Of a stretch of 64,000 bases of DNA, positions 27,001 through 39,600 are shown one piece after another (the stretch's first letter is position 1; each line of letters opens with the position of its first letter). Under the pieces are notes generated by a model. That model did not search any database. It saw nothing but the letters and a program-made list of their open reading frames with translations, and was not told the DNA's origin. The stretch is from contig JACDOX010000034.1 of NCBI GenBank assembly GCA_014549065.1, positions 4,907,065 to 4,971,064 on the forward strand. The letters run 5' to 3'. The DNA is from Cardinalis cardinalis (taxonomy: Eukaryota; Chordata; Aves; Passeriformes; Cardinalidae). The position numbers were made by a program, and so were the translations under genes.

Positions 27001-28987
27001 TTATTTATAACCAGTGGGACACAGCACTTAAGTACGTGCTACACAGAAATACAATGTTCCATGAGATATAAGAGAAGTGGATTTTGCTTTTATTTTATTT
27101 CTTGTCACTTCATTCCTGAGGAACTCTGTGAAAGTAACAAGGGCTATGGTGTTGATTTCTGCTATTTCACTGCTAATGTAATAATGTTCTGTTTATAGAG
27201 GCATGTTTGTCATATACAGACAGCTGTGTTTGTGTTACAGCTGCTATATCGACTGTGATCCTTCTAACTGAACAAAGTTTTAGCCTCATTTTTAAAAGCC
27301 ATGACCTGCTAGCTTNAGTGATTTAGTCTACAAATCATCCAGAGTAGTCTTAAGATACTAATAATGATATAAGAGTTATGGAAACTTCCGTGGTGACTCT
27401 GATATGAACTGGATATACTTTTTCAGGGGGCTCCTATCTAGATAAACAAATGGTTCTTAAATTGCCATCTCAGATAAAGTCAGACCTGGAATTCTTAAAT
27501 TGCTAACTGCAGTGGCTTATTAAGACAGAAAGGCCAGTGATACTTAGTGGAGAGGAGAAGCTTGCTTGAGGCAAGCAGGCACCTGGCAATTGTTGTCTAC
27601 AGTGGTCTTCCTGACAGTCATCTCTCAGTGAGGTGAGTAATGAAAGCCATAACTCACCAGAGCTGCTGGCAGGCAGCTGCACTGTNCAGTACTGATAGCT
27701 CTGCAAAAGGTGTGCCTAGAAATGGACAGAAAGCACTTGACCAGAAAATGGAGTTTCTGAAGGGGGAGGTGGTTTCAGGGCTAACAGAAGGAACCTCAGC
27801 AAGGACCGTCAGCTGCAGTGACAAAGTTAGGCATGGCCAGGTTACTGGGGACTGAACAAGGCACAAGACATTACATTTTACAGAACATGGAAAGATACAC
27901 CTATATACTTTGTTTAAGCCCCAAATACAAAGCCATATAGAAACCTTCAGAAATTAAGAATTATTTACTTCATCTCAAAATGGCGAGGCGTAAGACTGTA
28001 GGAATACAGAATTTAAAATATCCCTTGGCATATGCAAGTGGAATACCTCTATAGACACATGACAATGAAGGCTGTGATGTACTTCAGGTATTCATATAAA
28101 AGCCACAAATTAGCAAAGTAGCCAGCTGATAAAACTATGCTAAAGTCATGCTTTATATTTCACGTATTCTAATTTTCCTTTTTATCCNCAGTCCAGAAGA
28201 TAAAATGCACCCTTTAATTTATTAAGACTCTTCTATCTTTGTTTTACTATTCTTAGACAAGTGAACTTTGAATGGTCAGTCTCCAGATGTAACTAACTTA
28301 TAGAGTAGGCNCCAAGAAGGACTTCCTGAAAATCATGTAAGGAATGTGGAATCCTATATTTTTTATTAGATGCTGGGTATAGAGGAGAACAGTGGTGTTA
28401 TCAAGTGCCAAGCTTAATAAAGTGTTTCATCTGGTGGGCACACACCAGTATTCTTTGCCACCTTCTCAAGATGCAGTGCAGAAAAATAAATATTTCCTAT
28501 CTTTAAAAAACCTCAGAGTTGAGGTTGCACATTGATCAAATAAGCTGTGAAAATAGGCAATTGCACTTTAATTAAACTGTGTTTTAAAGGGTAAATGCAT
28601 TAAATATTTTTTTACAGTTGAGGAAAAATGTTTGAGTAGGTGTTGCACAGAGAGGAACTAATTTTGCAGATGTAGCTTGTCATCATTCTGAGCAAGATCA
28701 GCTACTGGAAAGCAGGAATTCAGTTTTTCAGTAATGACACTAAAATTAGACTTTAAAAATATTTTAAGTTTATTGTCAAATGTCTTCAGCAGCCAGAATG
28801 AAATTAAGAATGTGCTCAGGTATATCTCAATCTTCAGACCTACACAATCCGGATCCATAGAAGTCTTTTAAACCTTAAAATGTAGTAATCCTCAAAGAAA
28901 AGGATGGTATCTTTTGACAGTCCATACTAAGCGGTCTCAACCCATTTCTTCATGTCATCTGCCTTGCCTTACCATCCTAGGCTGACC
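21062..28987. other. TRPC6 intron 1, no recognised genes
   Basis: AT-rich intronic DNA with a poly-A run (21680-21693), a small TA repeat (25170-25183) and a perfect stem-loop (listed separately). A moderately GC-rich block at 27500-27870 and a minus-strand open frame at 25625-25891 were inspected; neither resembles a known protein. Confidence 0.4.
23431..23461. repeat. perfect stem-loop, 12-base arms
   Basis: cttctgatagca (23431-23442) and tgctatcagaag (23450-23461) are exact reverse complements separated by actgcac. It is too short for a microRNA precursor on its own; flanking pairing was not seen. Confidence 0.8.
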
Positions 28988-29135
28988 CTGAGGTTAGCTA
29001 AGCTGGGGTGTCAGAGCATGGTGCTAGTAACACCAAGGTTATGGATTTATTCCTCATATGGGCTGTTTACATCAGAGCTGGACTCAGTAATCCTCGTGGG
29101 TCCCTTCCAATTCAGAATATTCAGTGAATCTGTCT
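28988..29135 (+). mobile_element. tRNA-Ile-derived SINE with CR1-like tail (TguSINE1-like), older copy
   Basis: The head reads ggttagctaagctgg, then gagcatggtgctagtaacac and a degenerate box B (ggatttattcc), a decayed tRNA-Ile. There is a small insertion in the D-arm region. The tail has gctggactcagtaatcct and cgtgggtcccttccaattca, the CR1-like 3' end. The architecture matches the passerine family TguSINE1, presumed to be moved by CR1 enzymes. It lies in the sense orientation in intron 1. Confidence 0.8.
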
Positions 29136-29887
29136 GCTTCGCTTTGCAATNGTGATGTATAAAAGCCTCTGGGCTGGTAAAGCACTCTCTTCTCTCTTTT
29201 TTTTTCTCTTGGGGAAGAATTTAAATCTCACATCCCTCTTTAAAAGCTTCAAGCAATCTGAGTGCTATAACCTTTTGTGTGTTGTTCCTGATAAATCTGT
29301 AAGCTGACTCNGTTACAGCTTTCCAGGCTACTTTTTCTCCTTAGGCCATTTTTATTCAGACATTGTTTTCCCAATCATTTCCCTAAATGCTTCTATTTAC
29401 TTGTCATACCCATTTCAGTGGTTGGAAGCTACTTCATCAAAAGTAAACCACTGGTTTTATTACTCAACTAAGGGTAAAAATTAGGGTTAATGAATGACAA
29501 ATGAAATAAGAAGCCTGGGAACTGGTTGTTTGCCTTATGTTGGGTGCTTTCTCTCCATCATCCATTAGATAGCCACTAAATTACTTTTCAGGAGAGAAAG
29601 AAAAACCTTTTGTTATTTCCTGAAGAAAGTGTTTGTCAGACTATTACCCTTCCAGGTTCACAAACTGTGACTGATGAAACACGCTCTAAAACATAATTGT
29701 TTTTAACTGCTTCTGTACAAAAGCATTTGCACAACATAATCAATCAGCTTGGGGAAAACACTTCTCAGCAGTCTGTAAACAAGAAAGCTTTGACANTCCA
29801 GGTCTAAGAAAGACCTCTGGGACAGTTGCAAAAGGCAAATCAATTTTCACCAAAATTTCAAATAAAAGTCTTAAAGATTTTTGGAGA

Positions 29888-29914
29888 AATTCTTGAGCTT
29901 CACAAGACTGAGGA
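29888..29914 (+). repeat. dispersed 27-base repeat, copy 1
   Basis: aattcttgagcttcacaaga followed by ctgagga is identical to bases 30611-30637, 723 bases downstream in the same orientation. Weaker similarity continues for several bases (NtttNtgat). The rest of the flanks do not match well. Confidence 0.85.
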
Positions 29915-30610
29915 GTTTNTGATATTTCATACTGTGTGTTAGATGTTCATCTTCTGATAAAAACCCCACAAGAGTAAAAATACTCTTTCTTGTACCTTTC
30001 ATCTGCTGCAAAATTAAATACTTAGGGATTATTCATTATGGGATTTTCTTACTTCTAAGACAGCCACTGATTATTTGTAAGCTTTATAGTACATGTCCAT
30101 AGGTGGTTTTGGCTTGTTATGNACAGTGTTTTTCAGCCCCAGCTTGCTTAAAATTCACCACCAGCTCCCAAGGGTTATGGAGGAACCTTGCTATTATGTT
30201 ATGTGCTAGAAATATTTTNAAATTTTTTATATAGAAGTATGATAAAGGACTGTAGAAGAACAGAACATCCAAATCCAAATAATTAGATAGATAGTTTTGA
30301 GCTGATTTATTATTGGGTGTTTGGTGCTGATGATTTTGTTTGGTATTACTTCCTATCTGATCTCCTAGCTAATTGCTAATTATTGACAGCTTACCAATAG
30401 CATAAGAGATTTAAATTTGAAAATGATCAATTTAGTTTAGCTTTTTTCTTCTCTTTGTAAAAATAGGCTTACAGCCTTCAAAGTTTTCCGGAAGCTTCCT
30501 CACCGAGTTGGTTCAGAAATGATTACTAATGGTTTCAACCTTGTTTCAGCTGCATACTTGACTTTGAACAAACAGTGGAAACTATTGTCACAGAGATTGG
30601 AAATTTTCAG

Positions 30611-30637
30611 AATTCTTGAGCTTCACAAGACTGAGGA
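30611..30637 (+). repeat. dispersed 27-base repeat, copy 2
   Basis: Second exact copy of the segment at 29888-29914. An exact match of this length is not expected by chance in 64 kb, so it reflects duplication or membership of an unrecognised repeat family. Confidence 0.85.
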
Positions 30638-31986
30638 CTTTGTGATTAAATCAGTGTGTCAACACAACTTTCTCCACTTAGTTTGCTCTGAGNGCATTTG
30701 TGTCTGTAGATTTGCATTGCTGGCAGTGTACATGAGTGCACATTTATTTTCTTTTCATGAGAACAACAGGCTTTGTGTCTGGTTTTATATTCATATGTGC
30801 NGGTCAGGGACTTCAGTGTAGTCTCTTACTTAAGTATGGTCCTGAAGATAGTAGCAAAGTTGGGTTTTTTGAGTTTATATGTTCTAATTTCTTGAGATGT
30901 CAGTCTTCTTCTAAAGGTTAAAAACNTTTGAAGGAAAGCCAAGCCTCAAGTTTAAATGCATTAGCAGATTACTCTTATAAGGTAACTTTATTATAAGCTC
31001 TTTTAAGTGAGTAAAGGAAGATGAGGACTCCAACCTGTGTCTATACCAGCTTGTTCAGCTTCTAGCAGATATTGTAGAATCTCCTACAAAACATTTTACT
31101 TTGGATTCTAATGCTGTGGATACTCACAGTTGTTTCTCATGGCCAAACTTTCCCAGCTTCACAACTCTTTGTAATGACAGTTCNTATCCTCAAAGGGAGT
31201 TGAGGGTCAAAATAAGATCTTTCAGCATAGTTCTTTCACTTCATAAATCTGAGACTCATTGTCGGAGACCTGATTANGGAAAGTCAGCAAAGGCAGAATT
31301 CTGCTCCACCAGAGAATCCANAGTGCCTAAATGATTTCTTGGATGTAGATGCACCTGAGAGATAGCCAAAGATGTACTGCACCAAAAAAGATGTCTAATC
31401 ATTTTACTACAAACACTAACACAAGAGATTACTGTATTTTAAGTTTAGGAAGGTGTACTCAAGAAGGGTTTTGTCCTGTGGCAGACTGAACCTCATGAAT
31501 GTAGCAGGAAATGAGAGGAGCTTCACTCAGCAAGATGAAGGTTNAGAGGAGATATGATTGCTATGAGTTCATGTTTTGCAGGTAACTACTGTAGGGAAAA
31601 GTGATACTTAGTTTGAGTAAAATAGATCTAAATTGGTGATTTTTAAATTTAGGCTGAAAATTAGCTTGATGTTTCTGAGTACTAGAACAGTCAAATTCAA
31701 GATTAGTCTTTCCATGTGATTAGTGACAGTCAATAAAATTTCAGTAAGACAGCCATTTCCTTCAAGATAGAGTGATATTATAATGGAAATTGTTTGAGGT
31801 GATGTCTGTACTTGTAAGGGACTTTACACCATCATCCTTCTGTGGTCTATATTCCTGTTAATTTCTATGCATTAAAGGAGGCCTCTCAGCTAATCTGCTG
31901 GGATTCTCTTTGAAACAATGGAAAAGTATAGGTTCTCCACTTAAAAAGTAGGTAGGAGAAATGTCTCTCCTTTATCTACAGAGAAG

Positions 31987-32023
31987 ATAAAAATGACTAA
32001 TTTATAAAAATGACTAATTTATA
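31987..32023. repeat. two-copy tandem duplication, 17-base unit
   Basis: ataaaaatgactaattt is repeated without mismatch. Confidence 0.85.
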
Positions 32024-33094
32024 CTAGAATTCTACTGATCCTACGGTGGAAGTGAGATGAGTGGAGTACCATCCTGTATAATTCACAAAATCAATCTTAC
32101 TGTGCTTCAAGTGGAAGATATGGTAGAGGCTGTATGACCTTTGTTGCTCTCTTGCATTTAATTTCTAATTTTGTAGAACTCTTTCCTGTAATATGATATC
32201 AAAAATGATGACAATATTCCAACCTTGATCATACTGGTTCTTCAGTTCTAAGGAGTAATGAGTATAGTACTTTAGACTGCATTTCTCCAAAGTACATTGG
32301 GGAAATGTCTTGCAACCAACANTTACAGTTCTGAGAAGGATGAGGTTTCAAGTGGCTTTAAGATTTATNTGGCCAGTACTATGACACGAGCATCTATTTA
32401 AGAAAAAATGAACTGGAAGGAACTTATTGAGTGTAAAATAAATATAAGAACATCAGACTAAAACAAGACTGAACATACCCTTCTGGATTGCCAAATTCCT
32501 TTCCCTGTGCTTGGAGGCAATCAAGTGTCTTACACTTTTCTAAACAAACTCCTGAAGTAATGTTCACTTCTCTGTCTAGTTAAGCAGAAATAACAAAACA
32601 GAAAATTCAGCTTTCTGTGTTGCAATTAAACATACTTACAGCCTTGTGCTGCAGGAACCAGTTTTAGTGACAGATCCTTAAATTTAATTAACTGTAGTTG
32701 CAAATGGACAAACCTGGACATTCATTTCATACATATGAAATGCATTGATGCAGGAGAAATTGGTTACATTGAGATTCTAGGGATCTGCATCAGACATGTG
32801 GTACAGGCCAGCAAACAAAAAATATATTCTATTTCATTCTATAATAGGTTCTAATTCAGTTGATGAGCTACTGTATAAGGAATGTATGTATTTAATATCC
32901 CATTTAAGCAATGATTTTCTTCTAAATGCAGNCAAGGAAAGAGGAAATGGTACTAGACAAAGACACTAATTCGAAGTATTCTTCACTGCAATGATTACGC
33001 TTTGCTTTGATAAACCATACNGAATGTATTGCTAGAATAGAAATAGAATCTCTTTCCCTTATTTGAAAGATGGAAGAGGAAGTGTTTATTGAGC

Positions 33095-33755
33095 AGCAGT
33101 TTTTGGCCGTGGGCTGTGTCAGTTCACCACCCCAGACTGATTATGCTGGTGGACCCAGTGACAAAGGACCCAGGTGAGGCTGAGGTACTCAGTGCTTCTT
33201 TTGCCTGTTTTAAACATTAAGATCTGTCCCCACNAGCATTATATTGGGTCAGTTAATCACCCCAGACTGCTGAAGCTGATGCATCTCAGGAAAAAANAAT
33301 GACCAAGATTCTGTTGAAGGGTCTGTTTCCTTGTTCAAGGATCAAATACTATCAAAATAGTTTTATACTGGGTTAGTTGTGCAGGGCACATAAAGATATA
33401 TATTTTATATCAATGATGTTGTTACTGACAATTCAACTAAGATTTTAGTCTACGTGGAACGCGTCTTTGTTATTTGGAAGAAGTTTAAAAAATATGTTCC
33501 AATTTTTTTTGTGGGTTGAATTTTTTATCTGTTTATATTCTGTTGAGAGAAGGATTAAGTTAGGCATCAGGAAGAATTTCTCCNTGGAAAGGGTTGTTAA
33601 GGAAAGGCGTGCCCAGNGAGGTGGTGCAGTNGCTTGGNGCTTGCTACTTAGNGCTTTGGTCAGGTTGACAAAGTAGTAATGAGTCAAAGGTTGGACTTGA
33701 TGATCTAGGAGGTCTATTCCAACCTAAATGATTTTGTCCTTCTGTGAAATAACTT
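33095..33755 (+). mobile_element. CR1 LINE, sense strand, internally rearranged
   Basis: At about 33150-33200 the plus strand encodes TKDPGEAEVLSA, the CR1 ORF2 segment just before the RT domain. At 33685-33745 the 3' tail appears: gttggacttgatgatctagg, then ttccaacctaaatgattttg. The RT-coding middle is missing. A ~35-base motif containing gtcagttNaccaccccagactg occurs twice (~33118 and ~33249). Four single N bases cluster at 33606-33652. Confidence 0.75.
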
Positions 33756-35830
33756 CAGTATAAATTATTTAAATTATGTTTAACNGTAATTGGTTGCTGC
33801 ACCAAAGAAAGAAGCAGTTCAAGATANGTAGTGAACTACTGCATTTAAATAATCAGTTTACTCAAAACTGAGAAGCCAATGTGGAGCTAATAAAGTTGGA
33901 AAACTTGATGCACTTAAAAGATGGTAGAGAGTAACCTTACCATGATTTCTCCCTCTGCACCCTTGGATGCCAGGTCTCAGGACTTTATATCTGGTTGGTT
34001 AAATTGAAGCCCAGGTCAGTTTACCTTAAATGTAGGTAACCCCTCACTCTGCTAAGGACCTTCTCTGGTACAAAAGAACAAATCAATAAAAAATGTATAT
34101 GAAAACTGCATTGCTTTTCAGACTTTCTACAAATGTGATATCACAGGAACACACTGCACTGTGAAAATACAGCAAATTTACAAAATTTAACATATACACA
34201 GTAAAACTAGGATAAATATAAAATAAAGCTTATATAGCTTTTTTTCAGAGCTACATTTCTCGGTTCATAGGATTCACATTTATCACTAGGANAAAAGTTT
34301 GCTTTTGAAATTATTTTAAACATAAAACTAAACATTTCTTTGCTTGATTTAAATATTTTGTGCTTCCCTACTAGCAATTCTGAATAACTATTTATTAAAA
34401 ATATCAAATAATGAAACTAATAATTATAATTAATAGTTACTGTTGTCAGTTGTGATATGTTCCACGTTCCATACCTATTATTATCTTGCAGAAAAAAGGT
34501 CTTTTTATATTTAAGACTTTCGCAATTCGAAGTATTTTCAGGGCTGCAGAAGACTTTATCTCTAGAACAGAGAAAGCAAGAAGCAGAAAGGAAATTTNTA
34601 CTAAAGCTAGATCTAAACAACCTAGAATAAATATTACCTTTTGATGTTACTTTTTGTGACGAAATTTTGAATCGCAAAGGACTAATATTTTTTACTGAAA
34701 CTTAAATTCATATTCAGTAATATTTAATGAATAAAATATTGCTTACGGTTATTTTTTGTGGGAAATACTGAATGTAGTAAAGTGTATTTCAGCATATGTA
34801 TGTAAAGAATAATTAGCTATTATTCAATAAAGAAAAAAGATGAAGTTGTGGGAAATATTAAGTAGTTTAGCAGAGTAATTCTAGAAGAGAAAATTATTTG
34901 CAATTTAATTTATATTGAAGATTGGAATCTTAATAGGCTAAAAAAATAAGATTGAATTAGTCAATTAGATTTCCTTCTTTTTAAAGGGAATGTAGCACAT
35001 TTTGTAACATTTCTCAGAAAACTTAAGTTTGCCATGTTCACTTTATAATAATGACTAAATAATTATTAGTGAGGTATTTAATAATTATGGTTGGAAATGG
35101 CTGAAGATTTCAGTAGTAGCAGACTGGACAACATTTCAGAGCTATCATGAATCAAGAATTAGCANGATTTGTTGGCAAGCCCCTGAGTGAAGGAATAAAT
35201 AGCATATCAAAATTATGAACTGCAATAATGAAAACAATGGTGGAGATGGGATGTAAGAGATGNCATGCAATGTATTTGATGTGCTTTTATCTTGTCCAGA
35301 TTCAGTTCATGCCTGAGCACTCCATTATAGATGTCAGAAAAACAACAGCAGGGTGAAGAGGAGAAACCAGAGCCAAAATATAAGTTAAATGGTTNCTGAA
35401 TTAGAGAGAGTAAGAGCAAGGGAAGTCAGCCTGACTGCTTTTGTGAAGCAGAAGGGAGTTTAGACATTTTCCATCTTTGTGTGCCCTGTTATCCTGAGCA
35501 ATCCCTCGTTTCCCATCCCATGACTGCTAACTCCTTTCACACTGTGGCTTGTTCTCAATCTGAGCTGGGAGGACAAAATAAGGAAAAAAAGCGTAGTTTT
35601 AGATGATGATTGATGACAGCTTTTTCTTCTTGTTGAAATAAAATGTAGCTGGCTACTGATTCTCAGGTTGTGTAGTAACAGTGGTTACAAAATGCATCNA
35701 AGGCAGGGTTTCTGGTGTCCCTGCTGCATTCAAAATACATAGCAGATAAAGCACTAGAATATTTTTATTAATTATTATTCAAAATGCCCTTGCATAAAGC
35801 AGAACTAACNATTTCTCTGTGTGCACACAG
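33756..35830. other. TRPC6 intron 1, AT-rich 3' end before exon 2
   Basis: Very AT-rich and free of recognisable repeats, with many TAAT/ATTA cores (notably 34400-35100). That composition is seen both in conserved non-coding elements and in ordinary AT-rich DNA, and the sequence alone cannot decide. The last bases form the exon 2 acceptor (tctgtgtgcacacag). Confidence 0.4.
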
Positions 35831-36605
35831 CCGGGGCAACGAGAACAGACTGGCCCTGCGGCGACAGACCATCCTGCGGGAGAAGGGCAGGAGGCAGGCC
35901 AGCCGGGGGCCAGCCTACATGTTCAATGACCACTCCACCAGCCTTTCCCTGGAGGAGGAGCGCTTCCTGGANGCCGCCGAGTATGGCAATATCCCGGTGG
36001 TTCGCAAAATGCTGGAGGAATGTCCCTCGCTCAACGTCAACTGCGTGGACTACATGGGGCAGAACGCCCTGCAGCTGGCAGTGGCCAATGAGCACCTGGA
36101 GATCACNGAGCTGCTGCTGAAGAAGGAGAACCTGGCCCGGGTGGGGGANGCCTTGCTGTTGGCCATTAGCAAGGGCTACGTTCGGATAGTGGAGGCNATC
36201 CTGAGCCACCCCGCGTTCGCCGAGGGCAAGAGGCTGGCTCTGAGTCCCAGCCAGTCNGAGCTGCAGCACGACGACTTCTACGCGTATGATGAGGACGGCA
36301 CGCGGTTCTCGCATGACGTGACGCCCATCATCCTGGCGGCTCACTGCCACGAGTACGAGATCGTGCACACCCTGCTGCGCAAGGGAGCCCGCATCGACAG
36401 GCCGCACGACTACTTCTGCAAGTGCAGTGAGTGCAACCAGAAACAAAAGCATGACTCTTTCAGCCATTCTAGGTCCAGGATCAATGCCTACAAAGGTCTG
36501 GCCAGCCCTGCTTACCTGTCTTTGTCCAGTGAAGACCCGGTCATGACTGCCTTAGAGCTCAGCAATGAGCTNGCCGTGCTTGCCAACATTGAAAAAGAGT
36601 TCAAG
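35831..36605 (+). CDS. TRPC6: TRPC6 exon 2 (ankyrin repeat domain)
   Basis: The 775-base exon follows acceptor gtgcacacag and ends at donor gtgagt. Its first base completes a codon begun in exon 1 (phase 2 intron); an xxC codon fits the Phe found at this junction in human TRPC6. It encodes residues 1-258: the basic LREKGRRQASRGPAYMF segment, the four cytoplasmic ankyrin repeats (EYGNIPVVRKMLEEC, MGQNALQLAVANEHLE, LLLAISKGYVRIVE, TPIILAAHCHEYEIVHTLL) and the start of the linker helices. The first ~590 bases use mostly G/C-ending codons, unlike all later exons. Six single N bases occur here, each at a third codon position. A long reverse-strand open frame across this exon is a by-product of the GC-rich codons. 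Confidence 0.97.
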
Positions 36606-39600
36606 GTGAGTAAAGNGACGCTGATTCTGGCAGACACCGAACTGCAAACTTCATCCTTCATAAATCAGCAATATAATGTGGGAAAAGATACAGTTTTTTA
36701 GTGAGTGGAAGATTTAAATCTTTNTGAATGTCTTATAGCCGTGTGCTGATTGTAATTCATACTGCTTATGTAGAATGTGCCAATGANCTAATTTTCTACT
36801 TCTGTGAGGCAGGAGAGTGAAGGAGGCCCTTCAAATCCATGGCTGAGGCTGGTCTAGGGCAGGGGAAAGAGGANTCTAAAGTGGTACATTTTAGTCACTT
36901 ATGACAGAGAAGTTGCATGATTCTATCAAACCCTCATGCATTCTCTTTAGTTTCTTGTATTTGGACTTGAAGCTTTCATACTTACAGTGTATTGCATTCC
37001 TTCATGAGGAGGATTCTAAATACATGTTCTCCTTTTTTAATGTNCTATTCTAGTATTTCTGTTCACTTCTTCCTCTTTTTCTCTGTTTTTTTTTATTTAG
37101 TTATATGTAAACTTTGTAGAGTTAAAAGGCTTTTTCAGTGTTAAATAGAAATTTTTGTATTTCATAAATGGACGTTTTTGAAAAAAAATATTAGTAGTCG
37201 AGGCTCTTGAAACATGAGTTAAGGCAGTAAGAATTTAAGGTTTTATCTGTCAGTAAATGCAAAGTCAGGCCTCGTGCAAACATTGCCAATGTTATTTATG
37301 ACCTGGGTTAGCTAAAATCACTGAGCGTGGGTTTGCCTCATGGGACCCTGTCAAAAGCAGATGCTCCTGTGACAGAGCTCTATATATAGACTTCACTAGC
37401 AGGAGATCAACATCCTTCCAAAGCTGTAACAGAATAATTTCCAACATTGTGTTAGCAAGTGTTTGAAGTTATCATGATCAATATTTAAGNATAATCTTTG
37501 CAGTGGTACAGTTCACAAAACTGAATCTGTCTCTGCTCAGCCAACCTGAGCTGAGGTGCTGCAGTTCTGAAGTAATTCCCCTGGACTTGTGCTCATAGGT
37601 GGAACCAGTCTATTATAAGAAGCTGATATATTTATTGGAGAGGGAAAATAAGGAAGAATAATGTATAAGGTGATCTTAAAAACAGAGTTGAACTGCTGAA
37701 ATTGGAGGGAAGGAGAAAAAACCAAAATGTTGGGAGGACCATTTGAGATTATTGCAGAGAATGAATATCTGCCCCGTGAAGTCCCTGACGGAACCGTTTA
37801 GGACTTCAGTGGGCTGAGATTTCATCCACTGATTTCATGTGCAATTCAGTGAGGAGTATTGAAACCACATACTTCTTTCTCTTTAGCAGCTNCTGATGGC
37901 AACAAAAGGACTTGATTAACTTAAAGCAGAATAAATTTAGAACAGAGCTAAAACCCGTTTTTCATAAACCATAAGTGCAGCCTGTTAAGTTCACAGCTAT
38001 GTTGAGATAAATAGCATGTCTGATTTGTAGGAACTGCATAGGTCCCTTTACCACAGTTGAAGTGACACAAGCTAAGATTATTATAAAGATAAATAAACTC
38101 ATTATCTGGAGCAGCCAGCAAGAGGTGCCCTTCAAATGTATGCTACAGAACACAATCAGTGAGAGGAGTGGGAGGACAGTACCTGTCCATGGCACCACCA
38201 GGTAGGGAATGGAGCACACAGGTGAGAACCCAAGTAGGCTGGGTCACAGAAAAAGCTTCTACAGCCAGCTCTGAAGTGCCATGAGGAGGTCCTTCTTTGG
38301 TGACTTCTGTTTTTCCAGTTCCTCTTTTGTCTCAGTTGCTCTCTGTAAAATGAGAGCTTCACTTCTAGTGTAGTGTTGTACAAAGAATTTTAACAGAATT
38401 TGGATACTGTCCCTCAGCAGAAACAGGGGATCAGAGAAAAAGCAGCTCCATACTCTTGGGCATTAATCATCCAGGCTCTGCTGGGAGTATGCATACACTT
38501 TAGATAGAGTGGAGTGGAATAGGAACACTGAGAAGCACAAGTACAAGGCAGTGCAGAAATTTAACTCTCCAATAATTTAAGGTTTCACCAGGAGCTGGCA
38601 GCTGGCAACATAAGGTCTTTTGGGAATGTTTTTATAGATACTAAAACCATGTAGTGGTTCTGGATAAACATTAAAGACTGTGAAGTACATTTATAACTGA
38701 ATTTATGNGAGCTGACATTTACACTATTGATAAGCAGTGATATTTACAATATCTAGACAGGCCAGAGACTTGACTTCAAAATACCCTGCCTTAAGTTCAG
38801 TGGAGGCAGTACAAGTGTGTAAAAGTTACAAGAAATGGACGCTGTCAGCTCTACTGAGTCTGGGCTTATTTGCACTCCTGCAAGCTTATATCCCTAGTTG
38901 CAGCAATTATCTAAAAAAAATGTTACCCTTGCTTTATTTCAAGAGTTTTCTGCAATTATTTGGAGAGTGTGGTCACTGCATAAAAGTGTGGGTTTGGCAA
39001 AAATGCTTTACATGTGTTAGTGTGATCAAAACAAGTATATTTTTAGTGCATAGGTTATGGCACTGGACATGGCAAATCTTTAGCTCCACCTAGGGTTAGC
39101 CTGAGCCATTTAAAGTATTTCAAATCTTACCTAAATTAAAACTGAGCTTTCTGGTAACACATCATTTTAGGTCACCCATTTTATAGTGCTGATAGGGTAT
39201 NGTAGCAGGGAAACTTTCTGTCATCTCAGTGGTTTGCCCACCTAAGAGCTAATATCTTTACTATGTACATGAAGATGTAGATGATAAATGACAAATGTTG
39301 TCCTGCAGAGATGTGGCCTGAAGTTTTGAGAGGGACAGTTGTGGCCCAGTGCTGTTCAAAATAGGTAAGATTAGCATTTATTATAAAGTCCACTGCAACT
39401 ATAATGGCAACTGACTGGTTTATTGTTTAAAGGGATGAAATGGAAAATGTGTTTTCACGTTAAACNTAGGTATGTTACTGTTTGCTGTAATCCCCCTAAA
39501 AGTTAAACATAGATATGTTGCTGTTGGCTGTAATCCCTCTAATAAAGTCATCTGAATTTGCTTTTCTGAGAAGCAAAATTCAATTTACCATCTCAAAATC

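Larger units (their letters stand above)
29136..33094. other. TRPC6 intron 1, no recognised genes
   Basis: AT-rich unique sequence apart from a dispersed 27-base repeat pair and a small tandem duplication that are listed separately. Short open frames at 30519-30921 have no recognisable similarity. Confidence 0.4.

Noticed and set aside
1..35830. TRPC6 exon 1 or a separate gene in the first 35 kb
   Set aside because: No GC-rich start region and no open frame resembling the TRPC6 N-terminus or any other known protein was seen; short open frames look random.
35805..36467. 220-codon open frame on the minus strand across exon 2
   Set aside because: It is the mirror of GC-rich TRPC6 codons; it has no start context, no family similarity and several unknown residues.
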